From: Isoalcanivorax indicus
GTDB taxonomy: Bacteria > Pseudomonadota > Gammaproteobacteria > Pseudomonadales > Alcanivoracaceae
Reading direction: 5' to 3'
NCBI RefSeq assembly: GCF_003259185.1
Contig: NZ_QGMP01000001.1
Location: 558,001 to 622,000 of the forward strand
Length of the DNA stretch: 64,000 nucleotides
Within the stretch, counting starts at the first letter, position 1; each line of letters starts with the position of its first letter. This document shows, piece after piece, positions 46,780 to 56,642 of the stretch. A program made the translations under genes and the position numbers. The notes beneath the pieces were generated by a model, which had not been told where the DNA came from, made no database searches, and saw only the letters and a program-made list of their open reading frames with translations.

Positions 46780-47142
46780 TCAGACGCTCACAGAGAAGCT
46801 TTCACCGCAGCCGCACTCGCCTTCGGCGTTCGGGTTGCGGAACTTGAAAAAGCGGTTCACGCCTTCGGTGACGTAGTCGATTTCGGTGCCGTTGACCAGT
46901 GGCAGACTCTTGTCGTCCACATAGACGCGCACGTCATCGGTGATGGTCACCTCATGATCGCCCGGCGCAGGGGCATGCACATACTCCAGCACATATTTGT
47001 AGCCGGAGCACCCGGACGGTTTGACACCCAGGCGCAGCCCGCGCGCTTTTTCGCGCAGCAGTTCACGACGGGCCTGCTGTTCGGCGCTGCTCGTCATGGC
47101 GATTCGGGGCGATCCGGGTACATAGGTCTGTACGGAAGTCAT
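46780..47142 (-). CDS. sufA: A-type Fe-S carrier SufA
   Basis: 120 residues with the three A-type cysteines: Cys45 in PSGCSGYKY, and Cys110 and Cys112 in ECGCGESF. A-type carriers hold clusters and deliver them to apoproteins. ATG 47142 gives a short N-terminal extension before the conserved domain; Met16 is an alternative start. Position between sufS and sufT supports SufA rather than ErpA. Confidence 0.93.
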   Translation of the reverse strand: MTSVQTYVPGSPRIAMTSSAEQQARRELLREKARGLRLGVKPSGCSGYKYVLEYVHAPAPGDHEVTITDDVRVYVDDKSLPLVNGTEIDYVTEGVNRFFKFRNPNAEGECGCGESFSVSV

Positions 47143-47170
47143 AGCCTGCTCTCTGTCACGCCTGCCTGGT

Positions 47171-48412
47171 TCATAGGAAGCGCCGGACTTTTTCCAGCGC
47201 CGCGAAAAGCTGATCTACCTCTGCGCGGGTGTTGTAGGGCGCAAAGGCCGCTCGCACCGTGCCGGGGATGCCCAGAGCGTTCATCAGCGGCATGGTGCAG
47301 TGGTGGCCGGTGCGCACGGCAACGCCCTGCTGGTCGAGCAGCGTGCCGACGTCATTCGGATGGCTGCCCTCCAGAAGAAAGGATAACACTGCTATCTTGG
47401 TCGGGGCGTCCCCGATGATTTTCAAGCCCGGAAAGGCGCGCGCCTGCTCGGTCGCATAGTGCAGCAGGTCCGCCTCGTGGGCCGCCATGGCAGCGCGGTC
47501 CTGCTGGTTGAGCCAGTCAATGGCCGCACCAAAGGCGATTACGCCACCAATATGCGGTGTGCCGGCCTCGAACTTGTAGGGCAACTGGTTCCAGGTGCTG
47601 GCCTCGAAGGTCACCGTCTCGATCATCTCGCCGCCGGTCTGCCACGGCGGCATGGCTTCCAGCAGGGCCTTGCGGCCGTAGAGCACGCCGACCCCGGTGG
47701 GGCCGAACAGCTTGTGTGCAGAGAAGGCATAAAAGTCACAGTCCAGCGCCTGCACATCTACCGGGAAATGCGATATCGCCTGCGCGCCGTCGAGCAGCAC
47801 TTTTGCCCCCACCGCACGGGCCCGGGCAATCAGTGCCGCCACCGGATTGATGACGCCCAGCGCATTGGAGACCTGCACCAGCGCCAGTATGCGGGTGCGC
47901 TCGGTAATGATGTCCTCGAGACGGGACAGGTCGAGCTCACCGTTGTGCGAAGGATGCAGGGGAATGACTTTCAGCGTGGCGCCGGTGCGTGCACACACTT
48001 GCTGCCAGGGCACGATATTGGCGTGATGCTCCAGACTGGAGATAACCACCTCATCGCCTGGCTTGAGCGTGTCGCCACCATAGCTGTGCGCCACAAGATT
48101 GATAGCTTCCGTGGTGCCACGGGTCCAGATGACTTCCTCGCGGCTGGCATTGATCAGTGACGCGACTTTCTCACGCGCGTCCTCGAAAGCGGCCGTGGCG
48201 CGCTCCGCCAGGCAGTGCGCGCCACGATGCACGTTGCTGTTGTCGTGCTCATAGTAGGCGGCCAGCGCGTCGATGACGGCGCGCGGCTTCTGCGTGGTCG
48301 CAGCGTTGTCCAGATACACCAGCGGCTTGCCATACGGCCGCTCGGCCAGGATCGGGAACTCGGCGCGCAGGGTGGCCAGATCCAGAGTGCCTGTCATCCG
48401 AGTGCCTGTCAT
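47171..48412 (-). CDS. sufS: cysteine desulfurase SufS
   Basis: 413 residues from ATG 48412, which overlaps the sufD stop by ATGA; Met at 48397 is an alternative. Group II desulfurase: VYLDNAATTQKP near the start, PLP lysine in FSAHKLFGPTGVG, and the short catalytic loop TGHHCTMPLMN with Cys372. It works with SufE to supply sulfur to SufBCD. A repeat in the start region duplicates the first five codons. Confidence 0.96.
   Translation of the reverse strand: MTGTRMTGTLDLATLRAEFPILAERPYGKPLVYLDNAATTQKPRAVIDALAAYYEHDNSNVHRGAHCLAERATAAFEDAREKVASLINASREEVIWTRGTTEAINLVAHSYGGDTLKPGDEVVISSLEHHANIVPWQQVCARTGATLKVIPLHPSHNGELDLSRLEDIITERTRILALVQVSNALGVINPVAALIARARAVGAKVLLDGAQAISHFPVDVQALDCDFYAFSAHKLFGPTGVGVLYGRKALLEAMPPWQTGGEMIETVTFEASTWNQLPYKFEAGTPHIGGVIAFGAAIDWLNQQDRAAMAAHEADLLHYATEQARAFPGLKIIGDAPTKIAVLSFLLEGSHPNDVGTLLDQQGVAVRTGHHCTMPLMNALGIPGTVRAAFAPYNTRAEVDQLFAALEKVRRFL
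48385..48412. repeat. 13-bp direct repeat (period 15) at the sufS start
   Basis: gagtgcctgtcat occurs at 48385-48397 and 48400-48412. On the coding strand it makes the N-terminus MTGTRMTGTL and gives two in-frame ATG codons, the upstream one overlapping the sufD stop. It is the second short period-15 duplication at a gene junction in the window. Confidence 0.75.
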
Positions 48413-49713
48413 GGCTTCTCCGTGACCGTCAGCGCGCCTTCCAGCCAGGGGCGGGCCCACTCGGCCACGGCGGCGTCAGGCAGGGCGCTGAGCAATTCGT
48501 TGACAAAGCCGAAGGCCAGCATGCGTTTCGCTTCGTCACCAGGTATGCCGCGAGAGCGCAGATAGAACAGCGCCTGGGCATCCAGTTGCCCGCAGGTGGA
48601 GCCATGGCTGCACTTGACGTCGTCGTTGTAAATTTCCAGTTCCGGCTTGGTGTTGATTTCGGCGCCGTCGGTCAATAGCAGGTTCTTGTTGCTCAACTCG
48701 GCACGGGTGCCGCGCGCACCTTCGAAGATATGGATGCGGCCGTTGAAGACCAGCTTCGCCTGGTCGCCTGCCATCCCCTTGAACACCTGCTCGCTGCTGG
48801 CGTGGGGAGTACGGTGTTCGACGCAGATCTGGTTGTCGGTATGGGTCTTGCCCTGGCCGACAAAGATGCCATTCAGACCGACATGGGCGCCGCTGCCATC
48901 CAGCAGCACACGCACGTCATTGCGGCGCAATGCGCTGCCCTGCATCAGCTGGAAACTGTGGGCGCGGCTGTCGCGCCCCGGATTGATGACCAGCGTGCCG
49001 ATATGCAGTGCCTCGGGGGCTTCAGCCTGCAGACGGTAATGCACCAGATCACCGCCGATACCGCTGAACAGCTCGGTGACGGCATTGGTAAGCACGGCGC
49101 CAGTACCGATATAGCGCTCGATCAGGGTGGCGCGACTGCCAGCGCCGACATGCAGGCGCAACCGGGGATGGCATACCGAGGGCGTATCGCCGCAGCTGAC
49201 CAGCAGCACTTCGATGGGGGCATCCAGGGTAACGCCGTCGGGCACCGTGAGTACCAGGCCATCTTCCAGTGCGGCGCTGTTGAGCCAGGCAAAGGGTGTG
49301 CGCAGGCTGTCGTCGATGACGGTCAGAGGGGCATTTTCGCTGCCGTCCAGGCGGGTCAGGCGAAGGCCTTCCGCTGGCGGGTTGGACAGCCCGGGCTGGT
49401 AGCGCCCGTTTATCAGCACCAGACGATGGGGCGCCAGCGGCGCCGGCAGGTCAAACGGCAGATCCTTTTCGCTGGCCGCCGCTGCGCTGTGGGCCAGATG
49501 GCCGTTGTCCAGGGCGGTCAGACGCGTGTACTTCCACTGCTCGGTGCGCTTGTCCGGGAACACGTTATCGGCAAGCTGCTTGCGCGCCTGCTCGCGCCAT
49601 GCCGCCAGCGCGTCGTCGCGCGCTGCCGCGTTGGCCAGCGCAATGGCCTGGGCTGCCAGGGTAACGGCGAGCGGTTCAGCGAGGGGCGCGGAGCGGGTTG
49701 CGGAAGCGCTCAT
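48409..49713 (-). CDS. sufD: SufD, Fe-S scaffold subunit
   Basis: 434 residues. The N-terminal helical region is followed by the SufBD beta-helix with GSALRRNDVRVLLDGSGAHVGLNGIFV and the C-terminal KCSHGSTCGQLDAQALFYLRSRGI, whose His is conserved for cluster binding. With SufB and the ATPase SufC it forms the SufBC2D scaffold. Its ATG overlaps the sufC stop by four bases. Confidence 0.96.
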   Translation of the reverse strand: MSASATRSAPLAEPLAVTLAAQAIALANAAARDDALAAWREQARKQLADNVFPDKRTEQWKYTRLTALDNGHLAHSAAAASEKDLPFDLPAPLAPHRLVLINGRYQPGLSNPPAEGLRLTRLDGSENAPLTVIDDSLRTPFAWLNSAALEDGLVLTVPDGVTLDAPIEVLLVSCGDTPSVCHPRLRLHVGAGSRATLIERYIGTGAVLTNAVTELFSGIGGDLVHYRLQAEAPEALHIGTLVINPGRDSRAHSFQLMQGSALRRNDVRVLLDGSGAHVGLNGIFVGQGKTHTDNQICVEHRTPHASSEQVFKGMAGDQAKLVFNGRIHIFEGARGTRAELSNKNLLLTDGAEINTKPELEIYNDDVKCSHGSTCGQLDAQALFYLRSRGIPGDEAKRMLAFGFVNELLSALPDAAVAEWARPWLEGALTVTEKP

Positions 49714-50471
49714 GCGGTGGCGTCCTCCTGCTCTCCGGTGATCCAGCCGTAGCCTTTCTTTTCCAGCTCCAGCGCCAGCTCCTTGCCGCCGGATTTGACG
49801 ATGCGGCCACCGGCCAGCACATGCACATGATCCGGCACGATATAGTCCAGCAGGCGCTGATAGTGGGTCACCAGCACGATGGCGCGTTCCGGACTGCGCA
49901 GGGAATTGACGCCGCGCGCCACCACCTGCAGGGCGTCGATATCCAGGCCGGAGTCGGTTTCGTCCAGCAGGGCGAGCTTGGGCTCCAGCAGCAGCATCTG
50001 CATGATTTCGTTGCGCTTCTTTTCGCCGCCGGAGAAGCCCTCGTTGACACCCCGCTTGAGGAATTGCGGGTCCAGATCCACCTGCTTGCTGACCTCGCGG
50101 GCTTTCTTCAACAGGGTCACGGCATCCCAGGGCTCCTTGCCCTGTGCCTTGCGGGTGGCCTCCAGCGAGGCCTTGAGGAATTCGAGGTTGCTGACGCCGG
50201 GAATTTCCACCGGGTACTGGAACGCCAGAAACAGGCCGGCATGGGCGCGCGCTTCCGGGTCCAGCTCGCTGATGTCGCGGCCGTCGACCAGCGCCTGGCC
50301 GCCGGTGATTTCATAGCCGTCACGGCCAGCCAGGACATTGGTCAGGGTGCTCTTGCCGGAGCCGTTGGGGCCCATGATGGCATGCACTTCGCCAGCCTTG
50401 ACCGTCAGGTTGAGGCCCTTGAGGATGTCTTTGCCCGCCACACTGGCGTGCAGGTCCTTGATTTCCAGCAT
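49710..50471 (-). CDS. sufC: SufC, Fe-S assembly ATPase
   Basis: 253 residues from ATG 50471. ABC ATPase with Walker A GPNGSGKST at 34-42, EGFSGGEKKRNEI signature and LALLDETDSGLDIDALQ Walker B. It dimerises on SufB-SufD and powers cluster assembly. It starts 29 bases after the sufB stop. Confidence 0.97.
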   Translation of the reverse strand: MLEIKDLHASVAGKDILKGLNLTVKAGEVHAIMGPNGSGKSTLTNVLAGRDGYEITGGQALVDGRDISELDPEARAHAGLFLAFQYPVEIPGVSNLEFLKASLEATRKAQGKEPWDAVTLLKKAREVSKQVDLDPQFLKRGVNEGFSGGEKKRNEIMQMLLLEPKLALLDETDSGLDIDALQVVARGVNSLRSPERAIVLVTHYQRLLDYIVPDHVHVLAGGRIVKSGGKELALELEKKGYGWITGEQEDATA

Positions 50472-50500
50472 CAATATCTACGCCTTTCGGTTGGTAGGGG

Positions 50501-51943
50501 TTACCCGACAGCCCCTTCGAGACTGACTTCCAGCAGCTTGCCGGCTTCCACCGCAAACTCCATGGGCAATTCCTTGAACACTTCCTTGCAGAAGCCGTTG
50601 ACGATCATCGATACCGCCTTCTCCGGGTCGATGCCCCGGTTGCGGCAGAGGAACAGCTGATCGTCGGACACCTTGGAGGTGGTGGCCTCGTGCTCGATGG
50701 TCGCCGAGCGGTTGCGGCTCTCTATATAAGGAAACGTGTGGGCGCCGCAGGCGTCGCCCAGCAGCAGGGAGTCACACTGGGTGAAGTTGCGGGCGTTTTC
50801 CGCGCGCGGGCTGATGCGCACCAGGCCACGGTAGCTGTTGCTGCTGCGACCGGCGGAAATGCCCTTGGAGATGATGGTGCTCTTCGTGTTCTTGCCCAGG
50901 TGGATCATCTTGGTGCCGGTGTCCGCCTGCTGCATGTGGCGGGTCAGGGCCACGGAATAGAATTCGCCGATGCTGTTGTCGCCGCGCAGGATCACGCTGG
51001 GGTACTTCCAGGTGATCGCGGAACCGGTCTCCACCTGGGTCCAGGAGATCTTGCTGTTCTCGTGGGCCACGCCGCGCTTGGTGACGAAGTTGTAGATGCC
51101 GCCCTTGCCGTTCTCGTCGCCGGGGTACCAGTTCTGCACCGTGGAGTACTTGATCTGGGCACCGGGCAGGGCCACCAGCTCGACCACCGCAGCATGCAGC
51201 TGGTTCTCGTCGCGCATCGGCGCCGTGCAGCCTTCCAGGTAGCTGACGTAGCTGCCTTCGTCGGCGACGATCAGGGTGCGCTCGAACTGGCCGGTCTTGG
51301 CTTCGTTGATACGGAAGTAGGTGGACAGCTCCATCGGGCAGCGCACGCCCTTGGGGATATAGACAAAAGAACCGTCGGAGAACACCGCCGAGTTGAGGGC
51401 GGCATAGAAGTTGTCGCCCTGGGGCACGACGCTGCCCAGATACTGCTTGATCAGCTCCGGGTACTCATGCACCGCCTCGGAGATGGAGCAGAAAATGACC
51501 CCGGCCTCCATCAGCTTGGCCCGGAAGGTGGTGCCCACGGATACCGAGTCGAATACGGCATCGACTGCCACGCCGGCGAGCATTTCCTGCTCGTGCAGGG
51601 GAATGCCCAGCTTCTCGTAGGTGCGCAGCAGCTCCGGGTCGACCTCGTCCAGGCTCTTGGGACGGTCTTCCATGCTCTTGGGGGCGGAATAGTAGGAGAC
51701 CTCGTCGAAGTCCAGCGGCGGATGCTTCAGGTGTGCCCAGGTAGGCAGCGGCATGTTCAGCCACTTTTGGTAGGCCTGCAGGCGCCACTCCAGCAGCCAT
51801 GCCGGCTCGCCTTTCTTGCCGGAGATGAAACGGATCACGTCCTCGCTCAACCCCGGGGGCAGCGTGTCCGATTCGATCGCGGAGACAAAACCTGCCGCGT
51901 AGTCGCTGCGGATCAGCTTGTCGAGTTCGGCTTGGCTCGTCAT
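50501..51943 (-). CDS. sufB: SufB, Fe-S scaffold subunit
   Basis: 480 residues. Motifs characteristic of Suf[52 protein letters not shown] and, near the C-terminus, the [16 protein letters not shown] block that holds a cluster-binding Cys. It is the first gene of the leftward suf operon and has a promoter with an IscR-like site just upstream. Confidence 0.97.
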   Translation of the reverse strand: MTSQAELDKLIRSDYAAGFVSAIESDTLPPGLSEDVIRFISGKKGEPAWLLEWRLQAYQKWLNMPLPTWAHLKHPPLDFDEVSYYSAPKSMEDRPKSLDEVDPELLRTYEKLGIPLHEQEMLAGVAVDAVFDSVSVGTTFRAKLMEAGVIFCSISEAVHEYPELIKQYLGSVVPQGDNFYAALNSAVFSDGSFVYIPKGVRCPMELSTYFRINEAKTGQFERTLIVADEGSYVSYLEGCTAPMRDENQLHAAVVELVALPGAQIKYSTVQNWYPGDENGKGGIYNFVTKRGVAHENSKISWTQVETGSAITWKYPSVILRGDNSIGEFYSVALTRHMQQADTGTKMIHLGKNTKSTIISKGISAGRSSNSYRGLVRISPRAENARNFTQCDSLLLGDACGAHTFPYIESRNRSATIEHEATTSKVSDDQLFLCRNRGIDPEKAVSMIVNGFCKEVFKELPMEFAVEAGKLLEVSLEGAVG

Positions 51944-51997
51944 AGGCGTGACCTTTGCTGATGACCTGTGCTGGGGCGGCGGCGTGTGCCACCATGA

Positions 51998-52026
51998 ATA
52001 CCAGAGTAAAACGGTCGGGTATTATA
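51998..52026 (-). promoter_or_regulatory. sufB promoter with IscR type-1-like operator
   Basis: On the minus strand TATAAT (52026-52021) is a consensus -10. The adjoining sequence from ATACCCGACC to TACTCTGGTAT (52022 down to 51998) shares the pattern ATACYYGACC-n4-TACTCKGGNAT with the iscR operator. The site would cover the transcription start, so IscR bound here would block initiation. The -35 (TTTCAA, 52049-52044) is weak. Confidence 0.75.
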
Positions 52027-52179
52027 TGCCATCGCCGGAACGATTGAAAATCCCGATGGTCTCCACTGGGGTGGGGGTGGCGTGCTCCATGCTGGCTCCA
52101 TGTGAGCGCCCGCTAACACCCTGTCGGGCGGCCCCGGTGGCGGCGCGGGCGAACGGTATCATATTTCGCCCCGCATGCG

Positions 52180-52185
52180 TATAAT
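52180..52185 (+). promoter_or_regulatory. -10 element of the ndk promoter
   Basis: A perfect TATAAT lies 47 bases before the ndk ATG. No good -35 is seen at 16-18 bases. The rest of the 289-base gap between sufB and ndk holds the sufB promoter and no gene. Confidence 0.55.
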
Positions 52186-52232
52186 CCTGCGCCTCACGAA
52201 CCACCCCGAAATCATGTGGAGTTAAGAGTCCG

Positions 52233-52664
52233 ATGGCTGTTGAGCGTACCCTTTCCATCATCAAACCCGATGCCGTGGCCAAGAATGTGATTGGTCAGAT
52301 CGAGTCCCGCTTCGAGAACGCCGGCCTGCGTCTGGTTGCCCTGAAAATGGTGCAACTGAGCCAGGAGCAGGCGGAAGGCTTCTACGCCGAGCACAAGGAG
52401 CGTCCCTTCTTTGGCGACCTGGTGGCCTTCATGACCAGTGGTCCGGTGGTGGTGCAGGTACTGGAAGGTGAAGACGCGATCAGCAAGAATCGTGAACTGA
52501 TGGGCGCCACCAACCCGAAAGAAGCGGCGGCAGGCACTATTCGTGCCGACTTCGCTGTGAGCATTGACGAGAATGCCGTGCACGGTTCCGACTCGGCCGC
52601 TTCCGCCGAGCGCGAGATCGGCTATTTCTTCAAGCCGGAAGAAATCTGCGCGCGCATTCGCTGA
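52233..52664 (+). CDS. ndk: nucleoside diphosphate kinase
   Basis: 143 residues, canonical length. It begins [18 protein letters not shown]; the phospho-accepting His117 is in NAVHGSDS. It balances NTP pools by ping-pong phosphate transfer. It follows the isc region in Pseudomonas as well, which supports the idea that the DNA between iscS and ndk was exchanged. Confidence 0.98.
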   Translation: MAVERTLSIIKPDAVAKNVIGQIESRFENAGLRLVALKMVQLSQEQAEGFYAEHKERPFFGDLVAFMTSGPVVVQVLEGEDAISKNRELMGATNPKEAAAGTIRADFAVSIDENAVHGSDSAASAEREIGYFFKPEEICARIR

Positions 52665-52683
52665 GCAGACAGGGGTTTCCCTC

Positions 52684-53844
52684 ATGAGCACTGAACAGAA
52701 GGTCAATCTGCTGGGTTATTCCTGGCCGGAAATGGAGGCGTTCTGCCTCGATATCGGCGAGAAGAAGTTCCGTGCCCAGCAGCTTCTGAAGTGGATTCAT
52801 CACCACCAGGTCGATGATTTCGAGCAGATGACCGATCTGGGCAAGGCGTTGCGTGCGAAGCTGGCGGCCATCGCCGAGATTCGCGCGCCGGAAGTGCTCC
52901 ATGAGGGGATTTCCCGTGACGGGACCCGCAAATGGGTGTTCAAGGTGGACGGCGGCGGTGCGGTGGAAACCGTGTTTATCCCCGACGGTCGCCGCGGCAC
53001 CCTGTGTGTCTCGTCCCAGGTCGGCTGCGCCGTGGATTGCAGTTTCTGCTCCACCGGCAAGCAGGGCTTCCAGCGCGACCTGTCCAGTGCCGAGATCATC
53101 GGTCAGGTGTGGCTGGCCAGCCGCACCTTTGGCCCGCGCCGCAACCTGGGTGAGCACCCGGTCACCAATGTGGTGATGATGGGCATGGGCGAGCCGCTGC
53201 TGAACTATGACAATGTGGTGCGCGCCATGCGCATCATGAAGGACGATCTGGGATACGGCATCTCCAAGCGCCGTATTACCCTGTCCACCTCCGGCGTGGT
53301 GCCGATGATCGACCAGCTCGGCCAGGATATGGACGTGTCGCTGGCGATCTCGCTGCATGCACCCAATGATGAATTGCGTAACGTACTGGTGCCGCTGAAC
53401 CGCAAGTACCCGCTGGACAAGCTGCTGGACGCCTGCCAGCGCTACAGCGAGGGCATCGAGCACCGGCACAAGTCGATCACCATGGAATACGTGATGCTCA
53501 AGGGGGTCAACGACCAGCCCGAGCATGCCCGGCAGCTGGTGAAGCTGCTGCGCAACCGTTTCCCGGTCAAGATCAACCTGATTCCGTTCAACCCGTTTCC
53601 GCATTCAGGGTATGAGCGCCCGGCCAAGCCGGACGTGCTGGCTTTCCATAAGTACCTGAATGACAATGGCCTGATGACGACCATTCGCACCACGCGCGGC
53701 GATGATATCGATGCCGCCTGCGGGCAGCTGGTCGGTGAGGTCATGGACCGTACGCGGCGCAGCGAGCGTTGGCAGCAGACGGTCTTTCTGCGCAGCCATC
53801 CACAAGGGCATGCACAAAGCGACGAGGCGACCCCGGCGCAATGA
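52684..53844 (+). CDS. rlmN: dual-specificity 23S rRNA / tRNA adenine-C2 methyltransferase RlmN
   Basis: 386 residues from ATG 52684. Radical SAM motif C-x3-C-x2-C at Cys115, Cys119 and Cys122; the mechanistic Cys108 lies seven residues earlier, and a C-terminal Cys in [10 protein letters not shown] matches the second one. It methylates A2503 of 23S rRNA and A37 of some tRNAs and needs a [4Fe-4S] cluster. The stop overlaps pilF by ATGA. Confidence 0.96.
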   Translation: MSTEQKVNLLGYSWPEMEAFCLDIGEKKFRAQQLLKWIHHHQVDDFEQMTDLGKALRAKLAAIAEIRAPEVLHEGISRDGTRKWVFKVDGGGAVETVFIPDGRRGTLCVSSQVGCAVDCSFCSTGKQGFQRDLSSAEIIGQVWLASRTFGPRRNLGEHPVTNVVMMGMGEPLLNYDNVVRAMRIMKDDLGYGISKRRITLSTSGVVPMIDQLGQDMDVSLAISLHAPNDELRNVLVPLNRKYPLDKLLDACQRYSEGIEHRHKSITMEYVMLKGVNDQPEHARQLVKLLRNRFPVKINLIPFNPFPHSGYERPAKPDVLAFHKYLNDNGLMTTIRTTRGDDIDAACGQLVGEVMDRTRRSERWQQTVFLRSHPQGHAQSDEATPAQ

Positions 53845-54641
53845 TAATGATATCAAGGCACTCCATCTTGCTGGTCCCGATCGTGCTGGCCACGATTCTT
53901 TTTCTGGCGGGCTGTGTTACATCGGGCACTGGCGGCCACGAAGTCCGGATCGGCGAGGCGGTGCAGAACCGTATCGCAGCGGGTATGGAATACCTGCAGA
54001 TGGGCAAGCCGAATGAGGCTCGCCAGCATTTTTCCCGTGCCCTGGAGCTGGAACCGCGCAGCCCGCAGGCGCACAACGCCATGGCGCTGATGTATCGCTA
54101 CGAGGGTGACAGCGAGCGCGAGGAATTTCATTACCGTCGCGCCCTGCGTGCGGACAGGAATTTCTCCGTAGCGCGCAACAACTACGGCATCCTGTTGCAC
54201 CAGCGCGGTGACTATCGTCAGGCGTTGCGCCAGTTCGAACGTGCCGCCAACGACCCCGGTTACAATTCCCGCGGGCTGGCTTTCGAGAACATGGCACGCA
54301 GTCACATGGCGCTGGGGCAGCGGGATGAGGGCATCGCCGCCTACAACCGCGCCCTGCGCCTGAACCCCAACGCCAGCAGTATCCTGCTGGATCTGGGCAA
54401 TATTCATCTTGAGGATGGTGATGTGCGCATGGCGCGCCGTTACCTCGACCAGTACTACCGCGTGATCGAGCGTCCTCGCGCCGCCGCTGTCTGGCTGGAC
54501 ATCCGCCTCGCGGCGGCGGAGGGGGATACCAACCGCCAGATGGAGCTGGAGCGTCAACTCACGGAAGACTTCCCTAACGCCGCCGAGACGCGCGCCTGGC
54601 GCAGCTGGCGGGATGACATGGCCCGGGGGACTGCCGGATGA
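53841..54641 (+). CDS. pilF: type IV pilus biogenesis lipoprotein PilF/PilW
   Basis: 266 residues. The signal ends LAGC with Cys25; six TPR-like repeats follow from about residue 45, such as [25 protein letters not shown] and [23 protein letters not shown]. PilF helps the secretin PilQ reach the outer membrane. The start overlaps the rlmN stop (ATGA). The rlmN-pilF-rodZ-ispG-hisS order is that of Pseudomonas. Confidence 0.93.
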   Translation: MIMISRHSILLVPIVLATILFLAGCVTSGTGGHEVRIGEAVQNRIAAGMEYLQMGKPNEARQHFSRALELEPRSPQAHNAMALMYRYEGDSEREEFHYRRALRADRNFSVARNNYGILLHQRGDYRQALRQFERAANDPGYNSRGLAFENMARSHMALGQRDEGIAAYNRALRLNPNASSILLDLGNIHLEDGDVRMARRYLDQYYRVIERPRAAAVWLDIRLAAAEGDTNRQMELERQLTEDFPNAAETRAWRSWRDDMARGTAG

Positions 54642-55465
54642 GTGATGAACTGAATCTGCCAGGTCAGCGCTTGCGGGCCGAACGTACCCGCCAGGGCTTG
54701 TCGGAGCAGGATGTCGCGGCACGCCTGCACCTGTCCATGAGCTACCTGCGCGCGCTGGAGGCCGACGATTACGATCGCCTGCCGGAAGCCGCGTTTGTGA
54801 AGGGCTATGTGCGCAACTATGCGCGCATGCTGGGGCTGCCGGGAGAAGAGCTGGTGGCCCAGTTCAAGGCACTGGTGCGTGAGGATCAACGCGATCAACT
54901 GGTCTCGCCGGTGCACACCATGGCACCGCCGCGCCGGGTTGTCTGGCTGGCGCCGCTGCTGGCCTTGCTGGTGGTACTGATTGTGGCGATGGGCTGGTGG
55001 CTGGTGGGTGCCGACCACGATGCAGGCACAGACGCCCGGCAGCCGGTTGCCCAGGAGCGCGAAGTGATCCCGCCCGATGAAGAGCCGGAAGTGCTCGCCG
55101 GAGGACAGGGTGATCTGCCCGAGGCGCAGGACAATCCTGCACCTGAACTGGCGCCAGGTACACCAGTGGGGGAGCCGGAACCGGTGGGCGAGCCACCGGA
55201 GGTCGTCAGCCCCAGTGAACCGGTTATCGACCAGCTTGCCATTTCATTTTCCCAGGAGTGCTGGGTGGAAGTCAGCGACGCCGCTGGCGAGCGCCTGTTC
55301 CAGGGGCAGCGCAACGCCGGCCAGAACCTGTCCCTGCGCGGCGAAGCGCCGTTCCGGGTGACGCTGGGCAACGCCGCTGCCGTCACCCGGATGCAATTCA
55401 ACGGTGAGACGATGCCGCTGCCGCAGGGAAATCCCGGGCGGGTAGTGCGCATCTCTGTGCCGTAA
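54638..55465 (+). CDS. rodZ: cytoskeletal membrane protein RodZ
   Basis: 275 residues. An N-terminal helix-turn-helix (LRAERTRQGLSEQDVAARLHLSMSYLRALE) that contacts MreB is followed by a single membrane helix at 101-124, a Pro/Glu-rich periplasmic linker and a C-terminal DUF4115 beta domain from about 195. It guides rod-shape elongation. ATGA overlap with pilF. Confidence 0.93.
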   Translation: MSDELNLPGQRLRAERTRQGLSEQDVAARLHLSMSYLRALEADDYDRLPEAAFVKGYVRNYARMLGLPGEELVAQFKALVREDQRDQLVSPVHTMAPPRRVVWLAPLLALLVVLIVAMGWWLVGADHDAGTDARQPVAQEREVIPPDEEPEVLAGGQGDLPEAQDNPAPELAPGTPVGEPEPVGEPPEVVSPSEPVIDQLAISFSQECWVEVSDAAGERLFQGQRNAGQNLSLRGEAPFRVTLGNAAAVTRMQFNGETMPLPQGNPGRVVRISVP

Positions 55466-55483
55466 ACCGTTACAGGCCTGATC

Positions 55484-56611
55484 ATGAACATGGAGCCGGA
55501 AATCCGCATCACGCGCCGCCCGACGCGGCAGATCATGGTGGGCAAGGTCCCCGTGGGGGGCGATGCGCCGATCGCGGTGCAGAGCATGACCAACACCGAG
55601 ACCTGCGACGTTGACGCCACCGTGGCACAGATCCGGCGACTTGAAGATGCCGGTGCGGATATCGTGCGCGTATCGGTGCCGAGCATGGACGCCGCAGATG
55701 CCTTTGGCCGTATTCGGCAGCAGGTCAATGTGCCGCTGGTGGCGGACATCCATTACGACTACAAGATCGCCCTGCGTGTCGCCGAGCTGGGTGTGGATTG
55801 CCTGCGTATCAATCCGGGCAATATTGGCCGCGAGGACCGCATCAGGGCCGTGATCCAGGCGGCCCGTGATCACGGCATCCCGATCCGCATCGGCGTCAAC
55901 GCCGGTTCGCTGGAGAAGGAGCTGCAACGCAAGTACGGCGAGCCCTGCAGCGATGCCCTGGTGGAGTCGGCCTTGCGCCACGTCGAGATTCTCGACCGTC
56001 ACGACTTCCAGGACTTCAAGGTCAGTGTCAAGGCCTCCAACGTATTCATGACCGTACAGGCCTACCGCAAACTGTCGGCGCAGATCGAGCAGCCGCTGCA
56101 TCTCGGCGTCACCGAGGCCGGCGTGTTCCGCTCTGGCACCGTCAAGTCATCGGTGGCCATGGGCATGCTGCTGATGGAAGGCATCGGTGACACCATCCGT
56201 GTATCGCTGGCGGCGGATCCGGTGGAAGAGGTGCGGGTGGGCTTCGACATTCTCAAGAGCCTCAACTTGCGCAAGAAAGGCGTCAACATCATCGCCTGCC
56301 CGAGCTGTTCGCGGCAGAATTTCGACGTGATCGCGACGGTCAATGCGCTGGAAGCCCGGCTTGAAGATATCAACGAATCGGTGGACCTGGCGGTGATCGG
56401 CTGCCTGGTCAACGGCCCGGGCGAAGCCCGGGAGGTGGATGTCGGCCTGACAGGCGGCACCCCGAATAACCTGTCCTACGTGGATGGCGAGAAAAGCCAT
56501 CATATCCGCGCCGAGGAACTGGTGGACGAGCTTGAGCGCATGGTGCGTGACAAGGTCAAGCGCATGCGTGACGACGAGCAGGCCGGGGTGATCCTGCGCA
56601 GTCAGGATTAA
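55484..56611 (+). CDS. ispG: 4-hydroxy-3-methylbut-2-en-1-yl diphosphate synthase
   Basis: 375 residues; short bacterial IspG. Start [20 protein letters not shown], then [15 protein letters not shown]. The [4Fe-4S] ligands are CPSC and the Cys in [13 protein letters not shown]. It is the sixth step of the MEP isoprenoid pathway and depends on the Fe-S machinery encoded nearby. Confidence 0.97.
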   Translation: MNMEPEIRITRRPTRQIMVGKVPVGGDAPIAVQSMTNTETCDVDATVAQIRRLEDAGADIVRVSVPSMDAADAFGRIRQQVNVPLVADIHYDYKIALRVAELGVDCLRINPGNIGREDRIRAVIQAARDHGIPIRIGVNAGSLEKELQRKYGEPCSDALVESALRHVEILDRHDFQDFKVSVKASNVFMTVQAYRKLSAQIEQPLHLGVTEAGVFRSGTVKSSVAMGMLLMEGIGDTIRVSLAADPVEEVRVGFDILKSLNLRKKGVNIIACPSCSRQNFDVIATVNALEARLEDINESVDLAVIGCLVNGPGEAREVDVGLTGGTPNNLSYVDGEKSHHIRAEELVDELERMVRDKVKRMRDDEQAGVILRSQD

Positions 56612-56642
56612 GTCCGGTCCCGGTGTATCCCAGGAGTTTCAA

